Source: Roseateles_B flavus (GTDB taxonomy: Bacteria > Pseudomonadota > Gammaproteobacteria > Burkholderiales > Burkholderiaceae_C). Taken from it: DNA of 64,000 nucleotides. A program made the translations under genes and the position numbers. Under the pieces are notes generated by a model, which saw only the letters and a list, made by a program, of their open reading frames with translations, was not told the origin of the DNA and did not search any database. Within the stretch, counting starts at the first letter, position 1. The number at the start of each line of letters is the position of its first letter. The stretch spans positions 124,001-188,000 of the forward strand of contig NZ_JBDPZC010000003.1 in NCBI RefSeq assembly GCF_039872765.1. The letters run 5' to 3'. This document shows positions 16,973 through 25,157 of the stretch, piece after piece.

Positions 16973-17850
16973 GGATCAGGGGATTGGATGTCGCGGGGAT
17001 GGGGATGCATGGCCACGGCCGGCGCGGCCTTGGCGGCGAGTTTCTTGTTGCGAGCCAGGCCCACCAGGCGCATGCCATGCACGCGCTTGACGGCCACCAT
17101 GAAGTAGACGGCGCCCAGCACCGTCCACCAGCGCATGCCGGCGCCTTCCATCCATTGCCAGCGTTTGAGCCAGGGCTCGGTGCGCAGGGGCGGACGGTAG
17201 CAGCCGAACTGCGCGCGCTCGACCTCGAAGTTGAGCAGGCGCAGCCAGTCGCGCAGGCGCCAGTAGCCGATGAACTCGCCGGCACGTGGCAGGAACAGGC
17301 CCTCGGGGCTGCCCGGCCACACGTGTCGGCGCAGGCGGCCCAGATTCTGCCTCAGGCCCCAGAGGCTGGCCGGATTCAGGCCCAGGACCACCAACCGCCC
17401 TTCCGGCCGAAGCACCCGCTCCACTTCGCGCAGTGTCTGATGCGGATCGTCGGCCAGCTCCAGGGCATGCGGCAGCACGATGAGGTCCAGGCTGTTGGCC
17501 TCGAAAGGCAGGGCATCGAAGGCGCAGCGCAGGGTGGGCGCGGCCTCCATCAGCAGACTGCTGCTGTCGAACTGGCTGAAGCAGGCCTGCGGGGCGGGCT
17601 CCGTGCCCTCCTCAGGCGGCGGGGCCGGCAGGGCGAACTGCTCGGCGCTGTCCAGGGCCAGCCAGCGGTGGCGCATGCGGTTGGCGCGCAGGCCCTGCAG
17701 CTCGGGCAGGCCCAGCTGCAGGGCGTTGAAGCCGAAGAGGTCCACCACGGCCTCGTCGACCTGGCGCTGCTCCCAGTCCAGCAGGTAGCGGCCGGGCGGC
17801 GTCTGCAGCCAGCGGGCCAACTCTACAATCTGCGCTTCCCGACTGATCAC
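16969..17850 (-). CDS. SAM-dependent methyltransferase (class I), role unknown
   Basis: 293 aa with a methyltransferase-11-like core: the acidic and hydrophobic strand LDLIVLPHALELADDPHQTLREVERVLRPEGRLVVLGLNPASLWG is typical of motifs II-III. Motif I is weak, so the SAM-binding glycine loop is not obvious. The neighbourhood (rnhA overlapping downstream, gloB and mltD divergent upstream) is common in Burkholderiales. The start is a GTG with a GGAGG-like sequence upstream. The C-terminal part is hydrophobic then basic (LGAVYFMVAVKRVHGMRLVGLARNKK shortened here in description), and may contact membrane or nucleic acid. Substrate unknown. Confidence 0.8.
   Translation of the reverse strand: MISREAQIVELARWLQTPPGRYLLDWEQRQVDEAVVDLFGFNALQLGLPELQGLRANRMRHRWLALDSAEQFALPAPPPEEGTEPAPQACFSQFDSSSLLMEAAPTLRCAFDALPFEANSLDLIVLPHALELADDPHQTLREVERVLRPEGRLVVLGLNPASLWGLRQNLGRLRRHVWPGSPEGLFLPRAGEFIGYWRLRDWLRLLNFEVERAQFGCYRPPLRTEPWLKRWQWMEGAGMRWWTVLGAVYFMVAVKRVHGMRLVGLARNKKLAAKAAPAVAMHPHPRDIQSPDP
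17824..17829 (+). promoter_or_regulatory. -10-like hexamer upstream of gloB
   Basis: TACAAT lies 35 nt before the gloB ATG, inside the start of the divergent methyltransferase gene. No good -35 hexamer was found at 16-18 bp spacing, so support is modest. Confidence 0.3.
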
Positions 17851-17864
17851 CCCCGCACCTCCGC

Positions 17865-18671
17865 ATGCCCGCCGCCCTTGAGTGGATCGCCCTTCCGGCC
17901 TTCACTGACAACTACATCTGGATGCTGCACGATGGTGTTCAAGCCTTGGTCGTCGATCCGGGCGAGGCCGCGCCGGTGCTGGATGCGCTGCAGGCCCGGG
18001 GCCTGCGGCTCGCTGCCATTCTAGTGACGCACCACCACGGCGATCACATCGGCGGCGTGGCCGGCCTGCGCGGCGTGCTGGAGGGTCAGGTCTTCGCCCC
18101 GCCGCATGCGCTCAATCCCCAGCCCTGCGTGCCCGTGCAGGACGGCCAGAGGCTGGAACTGCTGGGCCAGCGCTTCGAGGTGCTGGGCACGCCCGGGCAT
18201 ACCGCGGATCACGTGAGTTACCTGCTGCAACAGGCCGGCCAGCCGCCCCTGCTGTTCTGCGGGGACACGCTGTTCTCGGCCGGCTGCGGCCGTGTCTTCG
18301 ATGGCAGCCTGGCCCAGCTGCATGCCTCGCTGCAGCGCCTGGCCGCCCTGCCAGATCAGACGCGGATCTGCTGCGCCCATGAATACACCTTGTCGAATCT
18401 GCGATTTGCGAGGACCATTGAGCCCGCCAACGAAGCCCTGGCCCGACATGAGGCCTGGTGCGAGGCCCGCCGGGCGGCGCAAGACCCGACCCTGCCGGCC
18501 CTGCTGGCGACCGAGTTGTTGATCAATCCATTCCTGCGCTGCCGGGAGCCTGCCGTGAAGTCTGCGGTCAGTGCCCGGCTCGCCTCCGAGCCTTGCGCCG
18601 TCAACGGCGATGCGGACGAGCCCCTGGCCGTCTTCAGCGCCCTGCGCCTGTGGAAGAACGAATTCAGATGA
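17865..18671 (+). CDS. gloB: Hydroxyacylglutathione hydrolase (glyoxalase II)
   Basis: Hydrolyses S-D-lactoylglutathione to D-lactate and glutathione in methylglyoxal detoxification. The metallo-beta-lactamase fold is marked by THHHGDHIGG (about residues 54-63), the PGHTADHVSYLL histidine, FCGDTLFSAGCGR with the bridging aspartate, and CAHEYTLSNLRFA with the last metal-binding histidine. The length of 268 aa is normal. Its stop overlaps the mltD start by 4 bp. Only 14 bp separate its ATG from the divergent methyltransferase start. Confidence 0.95.
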   Translation: MPAALEWIALPAFTDNYIWMLHDGVQALVVDPGEAAPVLDALQARGLRLAAILVTHHHGDHIGGVAGLRGVLEGQVFAPPHALNPQPCVPVQDGQRLELLGQRFEVLGTPGHTADHVSYLLQQAGQPPLLFCGDTLFSAGCGRVFDGSLAQLHASLQRLAALPDQTRICCAHEYTLSNLRFARTIEPANEALARHEAWCEARRAAQDPTLPALLATELLINPFLRCREPAVKSAVSARLASEPCAVNGDADEPLAVFSALRLWKNEFR

Positions 18672-20284
18672 TGAAGTTGCCCGCCCTGCCCCTGCTGTCC
18701 CAGCCGCGAAGCGTCCTCGGCCTCTGCGCCCTGCTCCTGCTCGGTGCCTGCGCCCACGCCCCCCGCGCCGCGGACACCCCGGCGGCCGGCGCCCTGGCCC
18801 CCACCGGCGCCGGCCCGGCCGGCAATGCCGCCGAGCTGCCGCCCATCGTCCAGCACGCCCCCGCGGCCCTGGACTACGGTCTGCTCGAGGACACCCTCAA
18901 CCCCGGCGAGAAGATCGACCTGGCCGACGCCAACGCCCGCGCCGACCTCTGGGCCCGCGTGCGCAAGGGCTTTGCCATGCCCGAGCTCAGCAACGAGGGC
19001 GTGCGCAAGGCCGAGGCCTGGTATGCCGCCCGCCCCGACTACGTCCAGCGCATGACCGAGCGCGGCAGCCGCTACCTCTATCATGTGGTGGAAGAGGTCG
19101 AGAAGCGCGGCATGCCCACCGAGCTGGCCCTGCTGCCCTTCGTGGAGAGCGCCTTCCGCACCGACGCCCAGTCCACCGCCAAGGCCGTGGGCATGTGGCA
19201 GTTCATGCCCGCCACGGGCCGCGATTTCGCGCTCAAGCAGAACATCTTCCGCGACGACCGCCGCGACGTGCTGGCTTCCACCCGTGCCGCACTGGACTAC
19301 CTGGGCCGCCTGAACAAGATGTTCGACGGTGACTGGCAGCTGGCCCTGGCCGCCTACAACTGGGGCCCGGGCAATGTGCAGAAGGCCGTCAAGCGCAACC
19401 TGGCCGCCGGCCTGCCCATCGACTACGACAGCCTGCGCATCCCCGACGAGACCCGCTACTACCTGCCCAAGCTGCAGGCCGTGAAGAACATCGTGCTGCG
19501 CCCCGAGGCCTATGGCCTGGCCCTGCCCGACGTCGCCAACCACCCCTACTTCCTGACCGTGCGCATCGAGCGCGACATGGATGTGGACGTGGCCGCCCGC
19601 CTGGCCGGCATGGAGGTCGAGGCCTTCAAGGCCTTCAACCCCCAGATGAACAAGCCGGTGATCCTTGCGGCCAGCACGCCCCAGATCCTGCTGCCCTATG
19701 ACAACGCCGGCGCCTTCGTGGCCAACCTGGCGGCGCATGAAGGCCCGCTGGCCACCTGGACGGCCTGGGTCGTGCCCAAGACCATGAGTCCGGCCGACGC
19801 CGCGAAGCACGTGGGCATGAACGAAGGCCAGCTGCGTGAGGTCAATACCATCCCGCCGCGCATGCTGGTCAAGCAGGGCTCGACGCTGCTGGTACCACGC
19901 ACCGCGCACCGGGACCAGGACGTCTCAGAGCACCTGGCCGAGAACGCCAGCATGGCCCTGACACCCGACACCCCGCCCCTGCGACGTCTGCAGTTCAAGG
20001 CCGCCCGCGGCGACACCGTGGCCAGCCTGGCCACCCGCTACCGCGTCAGCGTGGACCAGTTCGCACAGTGGAACAAGCTGAGCAGCAAGGCCGCGCTGAA
20101 GGCGGGCCAGACCCTGGTGGTCTACAGCCCCAATGCCGCACCGGTACGCGTGGCATCCAGCAGCGCGGGCAGCAAGAAGGCCACCAAGGCCACGAACGCC
20201 CGCGCCACCAAGGTCGGCAGCAAGCCCAGCGGCACCCGCCTGGCGCTCAACGGGCGCAACAGCCCCAGCCTGGCCCAGCGCTGA
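18668..20284 (+). CDS. mltD: Membrane-bound lytic murein transglycosylase D with LysM domain
   Basis: Cuts glycan strands of peptidoglycan. The 538-aa protein begins with a lipoprotein signal whose lipobox is LLGAC near residue 25, so it should be an outer-membrane lipoprotein. The SLT domain (about 150-290) has the catalytic glutamate in LPFVESAFRTDAQS and the motifs GMWQFMPATGR and AAYNWGPGNV. A LysM-like region near 340-400 is degenerate; a clear LysM lies near 440-485 (ARGDTVASLATRYRVSVDQF). A basic Lys/Ala/Ser/Arg tail ends the protein. The start at 18668 overlaps the gloB stop; a second ATG follows immediately. Confidence 0.94.
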   Translation: MMKLPALPLLSQPRSVLGLCALLLLGACAHAPRAADTPAAGALAPTGAGPAGNAAELPPIVQHAPAALDYGLLEDTLNPGEKIDLADANARADLWARVRKGFAMPELSNEGVRKAEAWYAARPDYVQRMTERGSRYLYHVVEEVEKRGMPTELALLPFVESAFRTDAQSTAKAVGMWQFMPATGRDFALKQNIFRDDRRDVLASTRAALDYLGRLNKMFDGDWQLALAAYNWGPGNVQKAVKRNLAAGLPIDYDSLRIPDETRYYLPKLQAVKNIVLRPEAYGLALPDVANHPYFLTVRIERDMDVDVAARLAGMEVEAFKAFNPQMNKPVILAASTPQILLPYDNAGAFVANLAAHEGPLATWTAWVVPKTMSPADAAKHVGMNEGQLREVNTIPPRMLVKQGSTLLVPRTAHRDQDVSEHLAENASMALTPDTPPLRRLQFKAARGDTVASLATRYRVSVDQFAQWNKLSSKAALKAGQTLVVYSPNAAPVRVASSSAGSKKATKATNARATKVGSKPSGTRLALNGRNSPSLAQR

Positions 20285-20305
20285 GCATGGGCTGCGCCTT
20301 CCCGG

Positions 20306-21178
20306 TCAGGAATTCGCCGGCTTGAGCAGCCGGCGCATCGCCAGCAGGGCCGCCGGGTGATAGACGGTGGCATGGCCCTCGCCGGCCATGGGCTGGTAGT
20401 GCCAGTCCAGGCCCTGAGGGCGCAGCCGCCGCAGGCCGGCCACGAAACGGCGGATGGGCGCGGTGTTGCCGTCCTTGTCGGCACTGGCGATGAAGAGGCG
20501 GTGCCCCGCCAGGCCTGCGGCCTGAGCCGGCAGGTCCTTCAGCAGCTGCTCGCGGTTCCACCACAGGCTGGGGTCGATCGCGATGCCTGTGCCGAACAGC
20601 TGCGGTGCCTGCAGCATCGTCTCCAGCACAAAGAGCCCGGCCAGCGACTCGCCGATGATGGCGCGCTCGGCCGTGCAGCGGTAGCGCGTGTGCAGCAGCG
20701 GCAGCAACTCCTCGGCCAGGAAGCGCCGGAAGGCCGCCGAGCCGCCAATCTGCGGCGCGATGGCGCGGTCCCGCGCATCCGCGCTGGGCGGCGTGAGATC
20801 GCGGCGGCGCTGGGTGTTCTCGATGCCCACCAGGATGTGCGGCCGCACCGTGCCGTTGGCAACGCCCACCTGCAGCAGGCCTGCCACATGCGGGAAGTCC
20901 TCGGCCATGCCGCCATCGGGCATCAGCAGCAGGGGCAGGTGCAGGCCCTCCTGCTGCTGATAGGGCTGGGGCAGGTAGACGTTGATGCGGCGCGTTTCGC
21001 CCAGCACCGCCGAGGGCAGCAGCAGGCTTTCGCCGCCCAGCCGAAGGGGCTCGACCGCGCTCGGCTCCAGGGAGGGGTCCGCCGCGGCCAGGCCTCGTCC
21101 GGAGAGAAGCGGCATGCCGGTGGCCAGGGCCAGGGCCCGGAGCAAATGCAGGCGTCGTTGCGTGTTCATGGCGGGCAA
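20306..21178 (-). CDS. Esterase-like alpha/beta hydrolase, probably exported
   Basis: About 290 aa with a hydrophobic N-terminal signal-like segment (LLRALALATGMPLLSG). The fold matches the putative esterase (esterase D/IroE-like) family: RRINVYLPQPY near the first strands, LLLMPDGG for the oxyanion region, the nucleophile in IIGESLAGLF (Ser near residue 170), and a C-terminal histidine in GEGHATVYHP. Such enzymes act on siderophore esters or other small esters; the substrate here is unknown. An ATG 3 codons on (21169) is equally likely. It converges on mltD with a 21-bp gap. Confidence 0.8.
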   Translation of the reverse strand: MPAMNTQRRLHLLRALALATGMPLLSGRGLAAADPSLEPSAVEPLRLGGESLLLPSAVLGETRRINVYLPQPYQQQEGLHLPLLLMPDGGMAEDFPHVAGLLQVGVANGTVRPHILVGIENTQRRRDLTPPSADARDRAIAPQIGGSAAFRRFLAEELLPLLHTRYRCTAERAIIGESLAGLFVLETMLQAPQLFGTGIAIDPSLWWNREQLLKDLPAQAAGLAGHRLFIASADKDGNTAPIRRFVAGLRRLRPQGLDWHYQPMAGEGHATVYHPAALLAMRRLLKPANS

Positions 21179-21264
21179 CTTTAAGCGCGATGGGGCCCAC
21201 GGTCATGCGGGCGCCGGCGGGACCGCGCGTGGCCTGCACGCCAGGCGCACACGGTCTCGCTCCC

Positions 21265-21295
21265 GGGGTCAGGTCTTGCCGGGGTCAGGTCTTGC
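21265..21295. repeat. Two copies of a 15-bp motif
   Basis: GGGGTCAGGTCTTGC occurs at 21265-21279 and 21281-21295, downstream of the MAPEG gene. A third exact copy lies at 58764-58778 inside the radical SAM gene. Confidence 0.7.
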
Positions 21296-21298
21296 GGT

Positions 21299-21691
21299 TC
21301 AGCGCAGGAAGAACAGCCCGATCGAGCAGGCCAGGCCCAGGGCCCAGATGAGGGAGCGCAGCGTGGCCAGGTCGGCCAGGTAGACGCCGATATAGACCAG
21401 GCGCACACCGATGAAGGCGGCGGCCAGGAGGTCGATGCGGTCCTGCGGCGCCTGCATCTGCTGCGCCGCCAGCACACCGGCGATGAACAGCGGCAAGGCC
21501 TCGAAGCTGTTGGCCTGCGCAGCATTGGCGCGGGCCTGCCAGCCCTGCAGGCCGGCCATCCAGCTGCGCGGGTCGTGGTTGTCATAGCCGCCGTCGCGAC
21601 GGCGCTTGCCGAAGCCTCTGGACTTCGCCAGGCCGGCGCAGACGATGGGCAGCAGCGCTGCGACGATGATGCAGGTGTTGGCGAGGGTCAT
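21299..21691 (-). CDS. MAPEG-family membrane protein
   Basis: 130 aa with four hydrophobic helices. The conserved MAPEG features are seen: a basic loop after helix 1, ARANAAQANSFEALPLFIAGVL for helix 2 (glutathione-site N, E residues), then VRLVYIGVYLADLATLRSLIWALG for helices 3-4. Eukaryotic relatives conjugate or isomerise lipid substrates with glutathione; bacterial homologues are mostly uncharacterised. It sits between the esterase gene and recR on the same strand, with gaps near 100 bp. Confidence 0.85.
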   Translation of the reverse strand: MTLANTCIIVAALLPIVCAGLAKSRGFGKRRRDGGYDNHDPRSWMAGLQGWQARANAAQANSFEALPLFIAGVLAAQQMQAPQDRIDLLAAAFIGVRLVYIGVYLADLATLRSLIWALGLACSIGLFFLR

Positions 21692-21787
21692 GTCTTGCCT
21701 TTCTCGGCTGAGTTCGGGGCTGGACTGTGCCGCCGGGTCAGTGGCAGGCGCGGGGCCTGATGCGTGCCCTGAGGCGGGCGCCGACGC

Positions 21788-22411
21788 TCAGCGCCGGTCC
21801 ACCAGGGCGTGCGCGATGGTACCCAGATCCACGTATTCCAGCTCGCTGCCCACCGGCACGCCGCGTGCCAGGCGCGTGGCCTTGATCCCGCGCGAGCGCA
21901 GGGCCTGGGCCAGCACGTGGGACGTGGCTTCGCCCTCGGCGGTGAAGCTGGTGGCCAGGATGACCTCTTCGAGCGCGCCATCCTGGGCCCGCTCCAGCAG
22001 CTGGCTCACGCCGATCTCCCGACCGCCGATGCCATCCAGCGGGCTCACCCGCCCCTGCAGCACGAAGTAGTAGCCGCGGTAGGAGCCGGTGCGTTCCAGC
22101 GCCGCCTGGTCCGCGGGCGTTTCAACGACGGCCAGCAGCCGCGCATCCCGCCCCTCGTCCTGGCAGATCTCGCACAGGCCGGCCTCGCTGAAGGTGTAGC
22201 AGCGGTCGCAGTGCCCCACCCGCTCCCCTGCCGCCCGCAGTGCCTCCGACAGACGCACCGCGCCCGCCCGGTCATGCTGCAACAGGTGATAGGCCATCCG
22301 CTGCGCCGACTTCTGCCCCACACCCGGCAGGCAGCGCAGCGCATCGATCAATTGCTCAAGTGCGTTCAATGAGGTGACTTCCGGGAATCCGACTTCGCCG
22401 CCCCTGCGCAT
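21788..22411 (-). CDS. recR: Recombination mediator protein RecR
   Basis: Works with RecO and RecF to load RecA onto SSB-coated gaps. The 207 aa contain the N-terminal helix-hairpin-helix (LPGVGQKSAQRMAYHLL), a four-cysteine zinc finger (CDRCYTFSEAGLCEIC) and a Toprim domain (LAVVETPADQAALERTG). The C-terminal GVPVGSELEYVDLGTI motif is also family-typical. The ATG at 22411 has a GAGGAG ribosome binding site 5 nt upstream; a longer start at 22471 would add a 20-residue extension not seen in the family. It belongs with ybaB and dnaX, as in many bacteria, although a repeat element lies between recR and ybaB. Confidence 0.95.
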   Translation of the reverse strand: MRRGGEVGFPEVTSLNALEQLIDALRCLPGVGQKSAQRMAYHLLQHDRAGAVRLSEALRAAGERVGHCDRCYTFSEAGLCEICQDEGRDARLLAVVETPADQAALERTGSYRGYYFVLQGRVSPLDGIGGREIGVSQLLERAQDGALEEVILATSFTAEGEATSHVLAQALRSRGIKATRLARGVPVGSELEYVDLGTIAHALVDRR

Positions 22412-22473
22412 GTGGCTCCTCGAGAGAGCAGGCAAGGCCCGAGGGGCCGATGCCTGCACATCCAGCGACAACC

Positions 22474-22541
22474 GAGGATCCGGCTCCGCCGGTCCTGCGG
22501 CTGTGCCCCCTGGGGGGCGGGCGAAGCCCGTAGGGGGGAGC
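22474..22541. repeat. Dispersed palindromic intergenic repeat between ybaB and recR
   Basis: Carries GGATCCGGC, then GCCCCCTGGGGGGC, then GGCGAAGCCCGTAGGGGGG-like sequence. It closely matches the element at about 7237-7305, which lies at the end of the S46 peptidase gene. It sits immediately after ybaB on the minus strand. Confidence 0.85.
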
Positions 22542-22542
22542 C

Positions 22543-22869
22543 TTAAAACGGAAATTTCATGCCAGGAGGCAGGGGCATGCCAGCAGTGAGCTTGCCCATC
22601 TTTTCAGTGCTGACCTGCTCGGCGCGGCGCACGGCGTCGTTGAAGGCGGCGGCGACGAGGTCTTCCAGCATGTCCTTGTCATCGGCCAGCAGGCTGGGGT
22701 CGATGGTGACGCGCTTGACGTCGTGCTTGCAGGTCATCAGGACCTTGACCAGACCGGCGCCGGACTGGCCTTCCACCTCGACCAGGGCCAGTTCGTCCTG
22801 GGCCTTCTTGAGGTTGTCCTGCATGGCCTGCGCCTGCTTCATCAGGCCGGCAAGTTGACCCTTCATCAT
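22543..22869 (-). CDS. ybaB: YbaB/EbfC nucleoid-associated protein
   Basis: Small DNA-binding dimer often encoded between dnaX and recR. The 108-aa sequence has the N-terminal helix MMKGQLAGLMKQAQAMQDNL, the central beta hairpin (GAGLVKVLMTCKHDVKRVTIDPSLL), and the helix VAAAFNDAVRRAEQVSTEKM. The C-terminus GMPLPPGMKFPF is typical of the family. An AGGAG ribosome binding site precedes the start. The dnaX stop is 73 bp upstream. Confidence 0.95.
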   Translation of the reverse strand: MMKGQLAGLMKQAQAMQDNLKKAQDELALVEVEGQSGAGLVKVLMTCKHDVKRVTIDPSLLADDKDMLEDLVAAAFNDAVRRAEQVSTEKMGKLTAGMPLPPGMKFPF

Positions 22870-22942
22870 GATTCACACTCCTGGTTTCGTTGTCAGTGTC
22901 AAAGGCTGAGCGTCTGGTTCGGAGCAGCCAATGCTCCAGCGC

Positions 22943-25078
22943 TCAGTGAGGCTTGATGGACCCGGGCACGATGCGTGCCGTCTTGAACTGCGCCAGCAGT
23001 TCCTTGACCAGCGGGTCCTCGAGGATGATCTGTTCAGCGCGGCGCTGCCGGGCCTGGACTTCGGTGGCCTCGCGCAGCGCCGGGGAGTCGGTGGCGACGC
23101 CGGTCTCGAGCTCGATGCGCACCTCCGCCTGCAGATGCGCCGCCAGCGCGGCCTGCAGCTTGTCCTTCAGCGCCGGCTGGCGCAGCGAATCGCGCTCCAC
23201 CCGGAAGCGCCACTGCTGCGGCTGCACGCTCTCGTCGACGGCCAGGCACTCGGCCTGCATGCCCAGTTCACGCGGCAGCGCGGTCAGGCCCAGCTGCTTC
23301 ATGATGCCGGCCCAGCGCTCGCCCAGCGCCGTGGCCTGCAGGGCGATCGCGCCACCGGCGGTGGAGGCATAGCCGCCTTCGCCGCGCGGGCTGGGCTCGG
23401 GCAGGTCCAGGCCCGCGTCGGAGGCCATGATCGCGCCGTCCTCATCCGCGGGAGGCGCGTCCAGCCAGGGCGGGGGTTCGTCCCCCTCCGCCTCCGGCGC
23501 GTCGGCATGGACCACCGGGCGCGGACGCAGGCGGGCACTCGGGGAGACGGCTTCGCCAGAACGCGAACGGGCCAGGATGCCTTGCGCCGGCGCCTGGGCC
23601 GCCACAGGCTTCTGAGGTTCGGCCCTAGACAGGGCTTGCGGCGGCTCCAGCGGGGGCTCGCCAGCCGGCTCCACGGGCCCCTGCGCCGCTGCAGCGGGCT
23701 CGGCCGACGCTGCGTCGGCAGCGGCCTCCCCCGGAGCAACTGGGGCTGGCGCGGCAAGGGGCATTGCCAGGGCCGCGGGGGCAGACGCGGCCTCGGTGAC
23801 TGCCGCCGCGGGCACAGCAGCCACGGGCGCCACCGCAGGCTCGGCGGCCGGCATGCGCGCCGGCACCGCCATGGCTGCGGCTGCGGCAGGCCGCAGCAGG
23901 GGCGCCGCGGCTGCGGAAGACGAGGTCGCGGCCGCAGGCGCGGCAGCAGGTGTGCTGCCCGGGCTCAGGCCCGCCCCGCCCCGGGGACGAAAGGCCAGCA
24001 TGCGCAGTAGCACCATCACCAGACCGGCGTATTCGTCCGGCGCCAGCGGCAGTTCCTGGCGGCCATGCAGGGCCATGCTGTACATCAGCTGGATCTCGTC
24101 GGACGGCAGGGCGGCGGCCAGGCGCTGTGCTTCGGCGCTGTCCGGGTCCTGCGGGTCGAGGGCGCCAGGCGCGGCCTGGGCGATGGCCATCTGCTGCAGG
24201 GCCGTGGCCAGATCTTCCAGCGTGCCGGCGGCGGAGAGGCCCAGGTCACGCAGACGGTCCGCCGCGGCCACGACGGCCGGGCCGTCCGCCGCGATCAGGG
24301 CGTCGAGAATGGCGATCACATGGCTGCGGTCCACCGTGCCCAGCATCTGGCGCACACCGTCCTCGCTGAGCGTGCCCGAGCCGAAGGCGATGGCCTGATC
24401 GGTCAGCGAGAGCGCATCGCGCATGGAACCGCGCGCCGCGCGGGCCAGCAGGCGCAGCGAGCCGGCATCCACCGGCACCTGCTCCGCCTCCAGCACGCGG
24501 CCCAGGTGCATCTGCACGTTCTGCGGCGCCATGGGGCGCAGGTTGAACTGCAGGCAGCGCGACAGCACGGTCACCGGCACCTTCTGCGGGTCGGTGGTGG
24601 CGAGCACGAACTTGAGGTACTCGGGCGGCTCCTCCAGCGTCTTGAGCATGGCGTTGAAGGCGGTGTTCGAGAGCATGTGCACTTCGTCGATCATGTAGAC
24701 CTTGAAGCGCCCCACCACCGGCTTGTAGACCGACTGGTCCAGCAGCTGCGAGATTTCCTCGACGCCGCGGTTGGAGGCGGCATCCAGCTCCACGTAGTCC
24801 ACGAAGCGGCCGGCGTCGATGTCCCGGCAGGCGGGGCAGACGCCACAGGGCTGGGCCGTGATGCCGCCGTTGCCGTCCGCGCCGGTGCAGTTGAGGCTCT
24901 TGGCCAGGATGCGCGAGACCGTGGTCTTGCCCACGCCGCGGGTCCCGGTGAACAAGTAGGCGTGATGCAGCCGCTGCTGCGTCAGCGCATTGGCCAGCGC
25001 CTGCACGACGTGCTCTTGGCCCACCAGTTCCTCGAAACGGTGGGGGCGGTACTTGCGGGCGAGAACCTGGTAGCTCAT
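22943..25078 (-). CDS. dnaX: DNA polymerase III subunits gamma and tau
   Basis: Clamp-loader ATPase of the replicative polymerase. The 711 aa start MSYQVLARKYRPHRFEELVGQ. The P-loop GTRGVGKT is at residues 45-52; a zinc site (C-N-CGVCPAC) follows, then the Walker B region VYMIDEVHML and the arginine finger LSRC. A long Ala/Pro-rich linker (about 370-580) leads to the tau-specific C-terminus that contacts DnaB and the polymerase. I saw no A-rich slippery site that would make a short gamma by frameshift. A TAGAAT hexamer stands 8 nt before the ATG without a ribosome binding site. Confidence 0.96.
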   Translation of the reverse strand: MSYQVLARKYRPHRFEELVGQEHVVQALANALTQQRLHHAYLFTGTRGVGKTTVSRILAKSLNCTGADGNGGITAQPCGVCPACRDIDAGRFVDYVELDAASNRGVEEISQLLDQSVYKPVVGRFKVYMIDEVHMLSNTAFNAMLKTLEEPPEYLKFVLATTDPQKVPVTVLSRCLQFNLRPMAPQNVQMHLGRVLEAEQVPVDAGSLRLLARAARGSMRDALSLTDQAIAFGSGTLSEDGVRQMLGTVDRSHVIAILDALIAADGPAVVAAADRLRDLGLSAAGTLEDLATALQQMAIAQAAPGALDPQDPDSAEAQRLAAALPSDEIQLMYSMALHGRQELPLAPDEYAGLVMVLLRMLAFRPRGGAGLSPGSTPAAAPAAATSSSAAAAPLLRPAAAAAMAVPARMPAAEPAVAPVAAVPAAAVTEAASAPAALAMPLAAPAPVAPGEAAADAASAEPAAAAQGPVEPAGEPPLEPPQALSRAEPQKPVAAQAPAQGILARSRSGEAVSPSARLRPRPVVHADAPEAEGDEPPPWLDAPPADEDGAIMASDAGLDLPEPSPRGEGGYASTAGGAIALQATALGERWAGIMKQLGLTALPRELGMQAECLAVDESVQPQQWRFRVERDSLRQPALKDKLQAALAAHLQAEVRIELETGVATDSPALREATEVQARQRRAEQIILEDPLVKELLAQFKTARIVPGSIKPH

Positions 25079-25086
25079 GGCGGCGG

Positions 25087-25092
25087 ATTCTA
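25087..25092 (-). promoter_or_regulatory. -10-like hexamer of dnaX
   Basis: TAGAAT on the minus strand ends 8 nt before the dnaX ATG; no Shine-Dalgarno sequence is visible. A leaderless transcript is likely if it is used. Confidence 0.4.
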
Positions 25093-25143
25093 CGGGCCGG
25101 CGGACCCGGCGCCGGGCGCTTCGGGGAAGTCCCGGCCATGACC

Positions 25144-25149
25144 GATAAT
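25144..25149 (+). promoter_or_regulatory. -10-like hexamer of the purM-like gene
   Basis: GATAAT ends 8 nt before the ATG at 25158, with only GC-rich sequence between and no ribosome binding site. Confidence 0.4.
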
Positions 25150-25157
25150 CGCGCCCC

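Noticed and set aside
22943..25078. Programmed frameshift producing gamma from dnaX
   Set aside because: No A-rich slippery heptamer was seen near the tau linker.
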